A DNA stretch of 37,340 bases from SLFT01 sp964493075 (GCA_964493075.1 CAZBNU010000013.1:1-37340); one strand, 5' to 3'. Counted from the first letter of the stretch, positions 23,661 through 32,534 are shown. Numbers and translations: made by a program. Notes: generated by a model from the sequence alone, not told the origin.

Positions 23661-24173
23661 ATGAAAGAGTGCAACATGGGTGCGGGCTTTACACTGCTCG
23701 AACTTGTGGTGGTTATGGCGATACTGGCCATCTTATCGGCGATGATTGCGCCGGTATACGTGGTGGCCATGGACGGTATACGCACGCGCAACGCCCAGCA
23801 GGACGTTATTGCGATACTGCGTTACGCCCAGGAAATTGCCGTGCGCGAGTCTCGTGAACATCGCGTATATTTCAATAAAGACGAGGGGTCTTATCGTCTC
23901 ATGCGTCTTGCCGGTCTGGAAGAAGACGAGAAGGTCTTCGAACTTGCAAATACCCTGAATCAAGGCGAAATAATACTGCCTGCCACCATGGTTTTCGAGA
24001 ACATCCGTGCCCGACGTGACAGGACGACACGGGAATATTTTGTTTCCTGCCTGCCCAACGGCGCGAGCGATGAGGCTGTTATCCGTCTTCGGGACCAGCG
24101 TGCGCGGGGCAGCTATTTTGAGATTACCGTGGAAGGGCCTTTGGGAAAAATCACCCTCAAGGAACCAAACTGA
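23661..24173 (+). CDS. gspH: T2SS minor pseudopilin, GspH type
   Basis: A 170-residue pseudopilin with prepilin site GAG/FTLLELVVVMAILAILSAM (Glu at +5). The C-terminal domain contains VIAILRYAQEIAVRESREHRVYF, typical of GspH/FimT (helix followed by the first strand of a beta domain). It belongs to the pseudopilus tip region. The start is uncertain: GTG at 23646, ATG at 23661 or ATG at 23676, none with a strong Shine-Dalgarno sequence. I chose 23661 because it gives a short basic leader. Its stop overlaps the next ATG by one base. Confidence 0.8.
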   Translation: MKECNMGAGFTLLELVVVMAILAILSAMIAPVYVVAMDGIRTRNAQQDVIAILRYAQEIAVRESREHRVYFNKDEGSYRLMRLAGLEEDEKVFELANTLNQGEIILPATMVFENIRARRDRTTREYFVSCLPNGASDEAVIRLRDQRARGSYFEITVEGPLGKITLKEPN

Positions 24174-24634
24174 TGAACCGCCGCGCAGGGTACATATTTG
24201 CTGAAACGGTGGTGGCCATGGCGTTGCTCAGCATGAGCGCCCTCGTGATACAGGGCGCTTTGCGTCAGGCCATAATAACGCGGGGGCAGGCACAGGACCA
24301 TACCACGGCCCGTTTCCTGTTGGCGCAGGTTGCCAGTGAGCAGGCTTTGCGCTTTGAGCAGCCAGAGGGTGGTGGTTCTGGTGTCTTCGATGCCCCTTAT
24401 GATCGCTTCGCCTATGAGTGGGAGTTAAAGCGCGTGGAAGTGCCGCTGCCGCCCATACCCCCGTTTCTGCCACCGGAATTGGTGGCAACGGTTCTGGAAA
24501 GTTTTCATGATTACATGGGAAAACTCACCGTGCGTATCTCGTGGCAGCGTGCGGGCATGGATTTTGATTGCGTCGGTGAGACGCTGTTGCGTCCGGAATT
24601 ATTATGGCAGCCGCCGGAGATGATAATGCCATGA
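24173..24634 (+). CDS. gspI: T2SS minor pseudopilin, GspI type
   Basis: A 153-residue protein with a prepilin-like N-terminus, RRAG/YIFAETVVAMALLSM, with Glu at +5. The position between GspH and GspJ and the size fit GspI, one of the tip pseudopilins (I-J-K). The C-terminal domain is proline-rich in the middle (PLPPIPPFLPPEL) and diverges from well-known GspI proteins, so the subfamily call rests mainly on gene order. It overlaps gspH by 1 nt and gspJ by 4 nt. Confidence 0.75.
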   Translation: MNRRAGYIFAETVVAMALLSMSALVIQGALRQAIITRGQAQDHTTARFLLAQVASEQALRFEQPEGGGSGVFDAPYDRFAYEWELKRVEVPLPPIPPFLPPELVATVLESFHDYMGKLTVRISWQRAGMDFDCVGETLLRPELLWQPPEMIMP

Positions 24635-25380
24635 ACTCGCCCGTCACAGTCAGTATCTCCCGGTATTCCCGCAGGGGCTTTACGCTTATGGAACTGCTGG
24701 TGTCTGTGACGCTGCTTAGTATTGTGATGGCCTCTGTGTATTCGCTAACGAACACGGCGTTGGGCACTTGGCGCACTGTTGAAAACAGTTTTGACTTACA
24801 GTTTGAAATGAGAAGTTTCATCACCCTGTTTTCCCACGAATACAACAACATTGTGGGCCGTGCGGCGCATCTGATTGAAGGCGATTCGAATAGCATCGTG
24901 ATGTTTGTTATTGCACAGCCCCATGATCTTGAGCAGGGGGAAGGCCCGCGTTTGATGCGCGTGGAATACGCATATAACCGCAGCAAGCGCAGCATTGAGC
25001 GTGAGGAGGCCCTGGTGGAAGCAGCATTGCCCCTTCCAGAGGCCGAAGGACAGGCGATAGATCCGGGACGCATCAAACTTGACCGTCCCTACAAAACCAC
25101 GGTAGCAAACAATGTGCTGCGATTCGATTTACAATATATCTGGGCGCCTACACCGGCGACGGGCCTGCCAGAAGAACCGCCGATTCCCGAACCGCTTATC
25201 TATCGAGATCGGCATAAGGACAAGCAGGGGTTGCCCCAGGGGCTGGAAATTTCCCTTGAACTTGCTGACCCGGAGATGCCGGAAAAGACCTATCCCATGA
25301 TTGTTACGCTGCCCATGCGCGCCCCGTCAATGCGGCTGCCGCTTCACCATTTGGAGGCAATGTTCGATGATGCTGCGTAA
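24631..25380 (+). CDS. gspJ: T2SS minor pseudopilin, GspJ type
   Basis: A 249-residue protein with a basic leader ending SRRG, then FTLMELLVSVTLLSIVMASV (Glu at +5). The larger size, the following NTALGTWRTVENSFDLQFEM helix and the position before gspK fit GspJ, which forms the tip complex with GspI and GspK. The ATG at 24631 overlaps the gspI stop (ATGA); an earlier in-frame ATG at 24604 lies inside gspI and is less likely. Confidence 0.82.
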   Translation: MNSPVTVSISRYSRRGFTLMELLVSVTLLSIVMASVYSLTNTALGTWRTVENSFDLQFEMRSFITLFSHEYNNIVGRAAHLIEGDSNSIVMFVIAQPHDLEQGEGPRLMRVEYAYNRSKRSIEREEALVEAALPLPEAEGQAIDPGRIKLDRPYKTTVANNVLRFDLQYIWAPTPATGLPEEPPIPEPLIYRDRHKDKQGLPQGLEISLELADPEMPEKTYPMIVTLPMRAPSMRLPLHHLEAMFDDAA

Positions 25381-26320
25381 CCAGAAAAACGGCGGCTTTG
25401 CCCTGATAACAGTGCTGTGGGTGACGGCGATGCTGACAGTGCTTGTGCTGGGATTCGGACGTCGTGCGGCGCTGGAACGGCGAGCTGCCTGGTATGCCTT
25501 GGACCACGAACAGGCGATGATGATGGCGCGTGGTGCGGTGGACCGCGGCATTGTGGAACTGCAGAACCGTGCCGCCTTACTACTGTTTCTGCCTGAAGAA
25601 CACCGGGGCGGCACCCATGTGGGCGAGCACTGGGCGCAGAGCATCAATTTGTATCTGGAAAACTATTTTGAACAATCCGAAATCTTTATTGACGATGAGG
25701 TTGCTTATGTTATCGTAGACGAAGACCGTTTTATAAACATTAACAAAGCGCCCCGGGAAGTGCTTGAGGCTATTCCCGCGTTGAAACGACCGGTACTGCG
25801 GCGAATTATGGCGCGGCGTACCCCGGAAGAACATTCCGATGAGGAGAAGACCCCGTTTAATGTCATAGAGGAAATACGCTATATTAAGGGGGTATCGGAG
25901 GACGACTGGTTCGGGACGGACCGGGAAACGGGGCTGCGTGATGTGCTGTCGGTGTGGGGGGATGACGGACGCATCAATGTGAATACCGCTCCTGAAGAAG
26001 TGCTGCGCTGCATCCCGGGGCTTACATCAGGAGACATTAGTCTGATCCTGAACTACCGCGCCAATGATGACGGGGAACTTTACAGTAAAGATGACCGCGG
26101 TTTTACAAGCATGGAAGATTTGTCAAATAAAACCGGAATTGTGGGTACTTCCCGTGAAGCATTGGATAAGTTTTGCAAGTGTACCTCTACATACTTTAGG
26201 ATCACAGGGGTGGCGACGCGGCGTAACGACCGTATTCGCGCTGTATGTTCGGCGGTGGTCTCGCTTGCGCGAGGCCCGTCGGTAATTCTTGACTGGCAGG
26301 AGAAAACGCTTGGCTCGTAA
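25367..26320 (+). CDS. gspK: T2SS tip pseudopilin GspK
   Basis: A 317-residue protein, the large pseudopilin of the system. The N-terminus NGG/FALITVLWVTAMLTVLVL lacks Glu at +5, as is usual for GspK, which caps the pseudopilus. The body has the GspK helical domain features: FININKAPREVLEAIPALKR, then INVNTAPEEVLRCIPGL, two helix-hairpin-helix-like repeats typical of the family. GGAGG lies 9 nt before the ATG at 25367 (a second ATG follows at 25370). It overlaps gspJ by 14 nt, and gspL starts inside its last codons. Confidence 0.92.
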   Translation: MMLRNQKNGGFALITVLWVTAMLTVLVLGFGRRAALERRAAWYALDHEQAMMMARGAVDRGIVELQNRAALLLFLPEEHRGGTHVGEHWAQSINLYLENYFEQSEIFIDDEVAYVIVDEDRFININKAPREVLEAIPALKRPVLRRIMARRTPEEHSDEEKTPFNVIEEIRYIKGVSEDDWFGTDRETGLRDVLSVWGDDGRINVNTAPEEVLRCIPGLTSGDISLILNYRANDDGELYSKDDRGFTSMEDLSNKTGIVGTSREALDKFCKCTSTYFRITGVATRRNDRIRAVCSAVVSLARGPSVILDWQEKTLGS

Positions 26321-27815
26321 AATTATTTATACTGGAATTTTGCAGGTTGACGCCCATTCCATTTCCGTATTGCGCTTTCAGTTGTCCGGTGCTTCGCCCC
26401 GGGAAACGACTTTTATGCGGACTTCCGGGGATTGGGGTAACGCAGAAGCACAACAGCAGGCACTATCAGATTTTATTCAAGCCAATGGCCTGCAGCAGGA
26501 TACCATGTACAGTGTTCTGCCCCGCTATGACGTAACTACACGGGTCATTACGCTGCCGTCTCATGATCCTAAAGAAATTGCGGGCATGGTGCGGTTCAGC
26601 GTGGAAGAGTATGTTCCCTTTACCATGGATGAAGTGGTTATAGACCAGTGCATTTTGCGTAAACTGGACTCAGGGGAATCGGAAACCCTTATTGCCATTG
26701 CTCATAAGGATGTTGTTGAAAAGCATCTGGAACTTCTGCGCACGGCAGGTATCTCCCCGGAAAAAGTGTTGCTCAGTACGGCATGCATCTATGCTGCAGC
26801 CCTGGCCACCCACAAGGGCGAGGAGGAACGTTACGCGCTGGTAAGCCTGTCTGCCGGCGGCGTGGAGATTAGTATCATAGACGGTGAAAACCCTGTGTTT
26901 ACGCGGGGTATTGCCATGGCGCAGGACTGGGCGCACATCGCGGAAAATCCCGATGCCGCTGGTGAGGGTCCGTTGGACATGGGCGGGGCGGAAGACCTTG
27001 CCGCTGAATTGCGTGGTTCCCTGTCGGCCTACCGTCGGGAAAGCGCGACGGGCGAAGGCGTGGACGCTGTCTATCTTGCCTGCGCCTATGCGCCTGTGGA
27101 AAAACTTTGTGAATCGTTAAGTCTCAAAATGAACCGCGAGTGCAGGCCGGCATCATTTATACTTGAGGCTTTTGGGGAGGACCGACCGAAGCTGCCGGGA
27201 CTGCCTGTGGAGGCGATTGGCGGTCTGATAGAAGCGCAGGGGCAGGCTGGGGTTCATATCAATCTGCTGCCCGAAAAGGAAGCCAAGGCGCGGCAGATTG
27301 AAGGTCTCAAATCCTTGGGAATTCGTGTTGCCGCCGGTTTTTTAATTGTGCTCCTATGTCTGGGTATTCTATATTTTCAGGCCGTCTATCAGCGTAGCAG
27401 ATACCTGCAGGAGTTGGAAACGCGCGTGGCGGCAATGGCCCCAAGTGTGCAGGGAATTTTTGAGAAACGGGATCAGTTGACGATTTTGCGGCGCCAGGTT
27501 GACCGGAAAGGGTCTATTATTGAGCAGTTGGCACGTCTTGTGGAAGCGGCGCCTGACGGGCGGCTCAATTTCTCCCGGCTTTCATTGCGCCGTACAGATG
27601 GCATTGAAATCTGGGGACGCGCAAAGTCGGTTTTAGATATTAGTGAATTTACAACTAATCTTCGTGAGTTGGCCGTTCCGGCCGCGGAGAATTGGCATCT
27701 TGAGTTTTTTAAGTCGGCGCGAAGCCTCTATGAACAGCAGACCATGGAATACGATACATCGGTTTTTTCTTTTCAGGTGGCGGTTCCCAAGTCGGAGGAT
27801 GATGATGATTCCTGA
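26310..27815 (+). CDS. gspL: T2SS inner-membrane platform protein GspL (PilM-PilN-like)
   Basis: A 501-residue bitopic protein. Residues 1-320 are the cytoplasmic actin-like (PilM-type) domain that recruits the GspE ATPase (ILQVDAHSISVLRFQL; FSVEEYVPFTMDEVVID; LVSLSAGGVEISII). One membrane helix lies at about 337-357 (GIRVAAGFLIVLLCLGILYF), followed by a periplasmic coiled coil and a PilN-like ferredoxin fold. This order is GspL, equivalent to PilM plus PilN. I place the start at the TTG at 26310 because AGGAGA is 7 nt upstream; a TTG at 26289 is too far upstream of that site. It overlaps gspK by 11 nt. Confidence 0.85.
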   Translation: MARKIIYTGILQVDAHSISVLRFQLSGASPRETTFMRTSGDWGNAEAQQQALSDFIQANGLQQDTMYSVLPRYDVTTRVITLPSHDPKEIAGMVRFSVEEYVPFTMDEVVIDQCILRKLDSGESETLIAIAHKDVVEKHLELLRTAGISPEKVLLSTACIYAAALATHKGEEERYALVSLSAGGVEISIIDGENPVFTRGIAMAQDWAHIAENPDAAGEGPLDMGGAEDLAAELRGSLSAYRRESATGEGVDAVYLACAYAPVEKLCESLSLKMNRECRPASFILEAFGEDRPKLPGLPVEAIGGLIEAQGQAGVHINLLPEKEAKARQIEGLKSLGIRVAAGFLIVLLCLGILYFQAVYQRSRYLQELETRVAAMAPSVQGIFEKRDQLTILRRQVDRKGSIIEQLARLVEAAPDGRLNFSRLSLRRTDGIEIWGRAKSVLDISEFTTNLRELAVPAAENWHLEFFKSARSLYEQQTMEYDTSVFSFQVAVPKSEDDDDS

Positions 27816-28890
27816 AGTACTCGACAAAATGTTTAAGACGTGGGAACGGCTTTCGCAGCGAGAGCAGGTATTGGCCATTGCCACTGCTGCAGTGCTGATT
27901 ATTTTTGCCGCTTTTCTGGTCTGGCAGCGCACGCAGGATCGGCTTGACGAACTGAATGATAAGATAAAGCGTCTTGAAGATGAATTGGTAACCAATACAT
28001 TGACCCTCCAGCATCGCGAGGTGATCGAACAGGAATACGCCGCTATTGCCGCACAGCACTCTAGTGCGTGGACCGAGGCGGAGATTCATGATCGCCTGCG
28101 TCAGGAAATCTACCGATTGGCGCAGAATACGCCTGCTCCGTTGGATAAAAACGGTATCCCCATCCCTGGATCACCTAATATAGGCAATCTGGTGGAGATA
28201 CCATCCCTGGGTAAGGGGCAGATGGCGGAGGGGGGCGCTGGCTATCGCGAATACCGAATCAATCTGCGTATTCCGCCGACTCAATTGCGGAACATTATTC
28301 AGTTTTTGGAGCGGCTTCATAACAGCCCCCAATCGTTGCGAATTGACGCGCTTGATCTAAATCGTTCACCGGAACAGGAACTAGTGGCGGCCAGTATTGA
28401 TATTAGCCGCATCGTAGCGGATGGTGCTACCTTGACTGCGCCTGAGAGCAGCGCTGCTGTTTCGGGGGGGCTGGGCAGGGTTAATTTGAACGCCGATGTG
28501 TGGAAGGTGGAGAACGCCTCGGTGGAGAATGCCCCTTCGCAAAGTATTCATGGAGCGGTTGCCATACAGATGATGGCCGGAGGCGCTGAAGTATATATGC
28601 AACACAGTCTGCCGGGCGGCGCCACCTACGAGATGATTGCCAACATATCTTCTTCCTCGCCTGATGTGATGGTTGGGGTTGGCAGTGGAGTGGATGGTAC
28701 CCCGCTTGGACCCATGCAACCGATTGTAGGCGATGGTCAGGTCAATCGCTACCAGGCGTCTTTTTCCCTTCCCGAAGGCGGCGCACCTGTTGTAATACAA
28801 AGCCCCCTGATACAATCCACAAGCAGCACAGGCGCCATGGTTCAGGTGACGGGCTTGCTTTTGCAGGCTGCATCGGAGGTTTACCAATGA
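27805..28890 (+). CDS. gspM: T2SS GspM/PilO-like protein with extra C-terminal beta domain
   Basis: A 361-residue protein. A membrane helix at 23-40 (VLAIATAAVLIIFAAFLVWQ) is followed by a coiled coil (RLDELNDKIKRLEDELV) and a ferredoxin-like domain up to about residue 205 (YRINLRIPPTQLRNIIQFLE), as in GspM/PilO. Residues about 222-361 are an additional serine/glycine-rich beta domain not expected in GspM, which normally ends near 160-200 residues. Three ATG codons in a row (27799, 27802, 27805) follow GGAGG; only the third has normal spacing. It overlaps gspL by 11 nt and the next gene by 4 nt. Position after gspL supports the call. Confidence 0.75.
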   Translation: MIPEVLDKMFKTWERLSQREQVLAIATAAVLIIFAAFLVWQRTQDRLDELNDKIKRLEDELVTNTLTLQHREVIEQEYAAIAAQHSSAWTEAEIHDRLRQEIYRLAQNTPAPLDKNGIPIPGSPNIGNLVEIPSLGKGQMAEGGAGYREYRINLRIPPTQLRNIIQFLERLHNSPQSLRIDALDLNRSPEQELVAASIDISRIVADGATLTAPESSAAVSGGLGRVNLNADVWKVENASVENAPSQSIHGAVAIQMMAGGAEVYMQHSLPGGATYEMIANISSSSPDVMVGVGSGVDGTPLGPMQPIVGDGQVNRYQASFSLPEGGAPVVIQSPLIQSTSSTGAMVQVTGLLLQAASEVYQ

Positions 28891-29381
28891 CACGTTACAT
28901 CATGATAGTTACAGGCGGCATCGTTGTGTGTATACTGGGGCTTGTCGTCATGAATATGTTTGACAGTCCCATGAAAGCGCGAAGTAAAGACCTGCAGACG
29001 CGCCTGCAGGATAACCCTGTGCAGACTTCAGATTCGGTGGTTGATGTTGTGCCTGTGGAAGAATGGAATCGGGTTATCCTGGCAAAGAACACTGTGTGGC
29101 GCAGTCTGGTGCCGCCGCCACCACCACCGCCACCACCACCGCCACCACCACCACAGGAGCCCAAGGTGGAACAAATGCTGGCAGGGGTTTCTGCAACCCG
29201 CCAGCAGGTAGGCGACAAGGTCAAGTTTATTCTGCCCGGCAATCCCCGTGGCGAGTTTCTCGGTGTTGGCGATAGCATCAATAATGTTAATATCAAAACC
29301 ATCAACAAGGCAGATGTGATTTTTCAGTATAACTGGACTCCGGGAAACAAAATACTGACGTACAGCATGCCGCGGAACTAG
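28887..29381 (+). CDS. T2SS GspC/PilP-like inner-membrane connector
   Basis: A 164-residue protein. One N-terminal membrane helix (IMIVTGGIVVCILGLVVMNMF) is followed by a linker with 14 consecutive prolines (nucleotides 29112-29153). The small C-terminal domain (DKVKFILPGNPRGEFLGVGD, then VNIKTINKADVIFQY) resembles the homology region of GspC or PilP that docks on the secretin N0 domain. The call combines topology, the secretin immediately downstream and operon position; sequence similarity is weak. The ATG overlaps the gspM stop (ATGA), with GGAGG 7 nt upstream. In most T2SS operons gspC comes first; here it sits next to gspD at the end. Confidence 0.65.
   Translation: MTRYIMIVTGGIVVCILGLVVMNMFDSPMKARSKDLQTRLQDNPVQTSDSVVDVVPVEEWNRVILAKNTVWRSLVPPPPPPPPPPPPPPQEPKVEQMLAGVSATRQQVGDKVKFILPGNPRGEFLGVGDSINNVNIKTINKADVIFQYNWTPGNKILTYSMPRN
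29112..29153 (+). repeat. CCN triplet repeat encoding 14 prolines
   Basis: Fourteen consecutive CCG/CCA codons, arranged mostly as CCA-CCA-CCA-CCG units. A polyproline helix can serve as a rigid spacer across the periplasm. Confidence 0.9.
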
Positions 29382-29563
29382 ATTTAAATGTCTTCACCGG
29401 TATTGAGTTTGATTACGGTGCCGATGCTTGCTTTGTATGTACTTGGTTGTGGGAAAAGCCCACGTTAGTGTAAAATATGCGTTGCCTTTGAATACATGGC
29501 ATGTCGTGGTACACTTGTAACGCGAAGTATGCCTTGTAACATTATTTCTTTGAAAGGTTTATA
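29382..29563 (+). promoter_or_regulatory. 182-bp gap before gspD with a promoter candidate
   Basis: No gene seen. A possible promoter TTGTGG-N18-TAAAAT lies near 29445-29475 and overlaps a short hairpin GTGGG-AAAAG-CCCAC. This is the only sizeable gap in the T2SS operon, so gspD may have additional control. AAAGG lies 7 nt before the gspD ATG. Confidence 0.3.
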
Positions 29564-32398
29564 ATGGGTTGTTTGACAGTACGACCGATCACGACAAGTG
29601 TATGGGCGGCATTTTTGGTTGCCACCACATTGTTTGCTGCGGCACAAGGACAAACGCCAACAACGCCGGGGTTTCGTCCTGCACCATCGTCAGGGATTGT
29701 ATGGTCGCCTAGCAGCGGTAATACAGGTCAGGCTACAGCAAATACAGAAACCGATGGACGCAATATTACAACGCGTTCGCAATTGCGTTCCGCTGGCACC
29801 GATGCCACGCCGCCCGGGCCGCGTGATTCCTCTGCTTCCGGACAGGAAATGGGTAGTCGAGGAACACGCATCGAACGCGGGCGTAGTCGAGTTGGGCGAG
29901 GTACCGATTCAGGTACTCCTGAAACAGCCGTTCGCGAGGGTGCTGCCGAGAACGCGGCAGCAGACCGTGGCGCCGGACGGGATGCTGCATCCACTTCCAC
30001 TGCAAGCGGCTCCACGCCCCAGACCATCAGCGGTACGGGTGGCGCGGGTGGTGGCACCACGTTTACCCGAGGAGAAGTTGGTTCTGTCACGACAATCAAT
30101 CAGGGTGACTACGAACCCATCCTAGAGCGGGAACCTGAATATGGGGAGGTGCCGGATGAAGGCGAACCGCTTACGTTGGAGCCTATGAATCTTAATGAAT
30201 TTCTTAGCGCCATTAGTTTTGCAACCGGTTGGAATATGGTCGTTTCTCCACTTCTTCAAGACATCCAGTTGAACTGTTATTTGATGGAAACTTCGCCCAA
30301 GGATGCTCTTGAAGTCCTGAAGTTCAATAAAATCTATTACGAATTTGATGAAGAGAAAAATCTGTTGCGGGTGATGACCCCAGAGGAATATCTGGAACGG
30401 GAATACGGCAAGGCAAAGCCTCATGAGTTCAAGGTCAGTCATGCAGATATATCGTACGTGGAATCCCTGATTAACACCTTGCTGAGCGCTTCAGGACGCG
30501 CCATCACTGACCCGCGCACCAACAATATTTATGTGTGGGATACGGAAGACAATATCAGTGAAATGGTGCGTCTGGTAGGCGAGTTGGATGTGCCCCTTGA
30601 AAAAGAAGAATTTTTCATTGAATACGCGGAACTTCCGGACATTGAGGCGGTATTGGCTTCGGCTATGTCTCCCGGCGGCAGTATACTTTCTGATGCACGC
30701 ACCGGACAGATATTCGTATGGGATAAGCCAGTGATTCTCGCGCAGATGCGCAGCGCTGTGGAGCGTCTTGATCAGCCAGTCGAGTCGCGGACCTTCTATA
30801 TTGCTCATGTTAATGCCGAAGATGTGATTGACAGTATAGAAGCTATGCTTACAGAGCGTGGTATGATGCAGATTGATCCACGGTTCAACACGATTATCGT
30901 CACGGATTTACCCGCCCGTGTAGAGCGTATAGCGAGCGTGATTGAGACACTTGATCAGCCGCTCGAAACGCGGACTTGGGTGATCAAATATGCCTATCTT
31001 GACTTTATTGCCGATCAGATAGAAACTTACATTCCCGGTGAGATGGGGCAGATTGTACTGAATGAAGATGTGCATCAGTTAACCGTGACCGGGCTGCCAT
31101 CTCGGCTCGATGAAATTGACGCCCTTATCAAGGTGTGGGACATTAAGCGTAAGCAGGTATTAATTGAGGCGCAGATTGTGGAGGTGGGCACCGAAATTGA
31201 ACGGGCGTTTAATGTCAACTGGTCCTATTTCGCCAATGTGAACGGGTCGCCTTTTGCCATTAACAGCGGCACCGGCGCTGATGGTGTCGCCAAGCCTTCT
31301 GGTGATGGCCAGACCGGAAGCATCGGGAGGCTGCCCTATGCTGTGCCGCGTTATGGCGCGTTGCAGTTGGATAGTTCCGGCGCCATTACGCGCCCCCTGC
31401 TTACCGATGTTAATGGTCAGACTATTATAGACCGGTACATGGGTGGTGATATCGCGGTTATGCTGGATTACCTGGATAGACAGCAAAAGGCGACCATACT
31501 GTCATCGCCACGCGTTACGGTTCAGGACAGTGAAGAAGCGGTATTCGAAAATGCCACCCGTGTGCCTTACGTTTCCGGATCTTCCTACTATGGCGGCGGC
31601 TATGGGGCCTATGGTGGTAGCAGTGTTACCAACGATCCCTACCGCTATTCCTCCAGTGCGGCCAGTCGTGTGGAATTCATGGATGTGGGCACCATTCTGT
31701 CTGTGTTGCCTCGAATAACGGAAGACAGCAATATATTACTTGATATCAGTGCAGAAGATAGTACCTTCACGGACAAAAATATCGTGGTGGATGATCTGTC
31801 CCGTACCGTGCCTGAAAAGACGGTGCGTCGCGCTGACACTCAGGTGCGCGTCAATTCCGGGGATACCATTGTGCTTGGCGGGTTGCGGCGTGATCGCGCC
31901 AGCCATGCAACAACCAAAACCCCGTTGCTGGGAGACCTGCCTCTTATCGGCGGCCTTTTCCGTAATCCTAAACGTGAAACCAGTAACAGCTCCCTTTTGA
32001 TATTTATTACGACCACTATCGTGGATGAAAGCACCATGCCTGAATCGGTCATGATTGCACGGGCGGATCAGGAGGTTGCTGATGCCCAGCGCCAGGGAAG
32101 CAAAAATCTGCTGGACCGACTGCGTAACCGCGCCAACGGCGGGCTTAATGAAATTGGCGTTTCTATTGGGCAGTCTGGTCATATCCACTGTAAGGGCGAG
32201 AATGTCCCCCTTGATGAGTTACGCAGGATATTCTTTGACGCGCCCCGTAACATGCCCGTAACGGTGGTGATTCGCAAGCACCCCCATGCGCCCGTAGAAA
32301 TTGTCAACGAAGTCACCGAAGCTGCCATGGAAGCCGAGTTGCGAATTGAATTCGACACCGAAATTCCGCCAATCGTTCCTGCCATAATAGAGCCATAA
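29564..32398 (+). CDS. gspD: T2SS secretin GspD with extra N-domain and TolR/ExbD-like C-terminus
   Basis: A 944-residue outer-membrane secretin. A signal peptide (about 1-28) is followed by about 170 residues rich in Ser/Thr/Gly/Arg, probably disordered. Residues 204-280 look like N0 (MNLNEFLSAISFATGWNMVV). Four tandem repeats of about 60 residues follow (287-345, 347-406, 409-466, 470-528), each ending in a LDxP or similar motif; GspD normally has three. The secretin barrel core is about 530-825, with the signature TPLLGDLPLIGGLF (786-799) and LLIFITTTIVDE. Residues about 860-935 resemble the periplasmic domain of TolR/ExbD (IHCKGENVPLDELRRIFF, VTVVIRKHPHAPVEIVNEVT). It forms the export channel for the pseudopilus-driven system. 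The last gene of the T2SS set; the glycosidase follows after 136 nt. Confidence 0.9.
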   Translation: MGCLTVRPITTSVWAAFLVATTLFAAAQGQTPTTPGFRPAPSSGIVWSPSSGNTGQATANTETDGRNITTRSQLRSAGTDATPPGPRDSSASGQEMGSRGTRIERGRSRVGRGTDSGTPETAVREGAAENAAADRGAGRDAASTSTASGSTPQTISGTGGAGGGTTFTRGEVGSVTTINQGDYEPILEREPEYGEVPDEGEPLTLEPMNLNEFLSAISFATGWNMVVSPLLQDIQLNCYLMETSPKDALEVLKFNKIYYEFDEEKNLLRVMTPEEYLEREYGKAKPHEFKVSHADISYVESLINTLLSASGRAITDPRTNNIYVWDTEDNISEMVRLVGELDVPLEKEEFFIEYAELPDIEAVLASAMSPGGSILSDARTGQIFVWDKPVILAQMRSAVERLDQPVESRTFYIAHVNAEDVIDSIEAMLTERGMMQIDPRFNTIIVTDLPARVERIASVIETLDQPLETRTWVIKYAYLDFIADQIETYIPGEMGQIVLNEDVHQLTVTGLPSRLDEIDALIKVWDIKRKQVLIEAQIVEVGTEIERAFNVNWSYFANVNGSPFAINSGTGADGVAKPSGDGQTGSIGRLPYAVPRYGALQLDSSGAITRPLLTDVNGQTIIDRYMGGDIAVMLDYLDRQQKATILSSPRVTVQDSEEAVFENATRVPYVSGSSYYGGGYGAYGGSSVTNDPYRYSSSAASRVEFMDVGTILSVLPRITEDSNILLDISAEDSTFTDKNIVVDDLSRTVPEKTVRRADTQVRVNSGDTIVLGGLRRDRASHATTKTPLLGDLPLIGGLFRNPKRETSNSSLLIFITTTIVDESTMPESVMIARADQEVADAQRQGSKNLLDRLRNRANGGLNEIGVSIGQSGHIHCKGENVPLDELRRIFFDAPRNMPVTVVIRKHPHAPVEIVNEVTEAAMEAELRIEFDTEIPPIVPAIIEP

Positions 32399-32534
32399 TC
32401 GTAATCGTCCTGAATCGGGCTGTCGAGATGAATGCTATATCTATGTGGGTTGCATCTTTTTTGTTTGATGCGTAGTCCAATGCATGGAACAATAAACCGA
32501 TTTTCAATCTTGGTACCAACATAAGGAAGTTTTA

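Noticed and set aside
32430..32475. Terminator-like sequence between gspD and the glycosidase gene (GATG...GCATC followed by T6)
   Set aside because: The pairing is only 4-5 bp with a bulge and a long loop, too weak to call a terminator despite the T-run.
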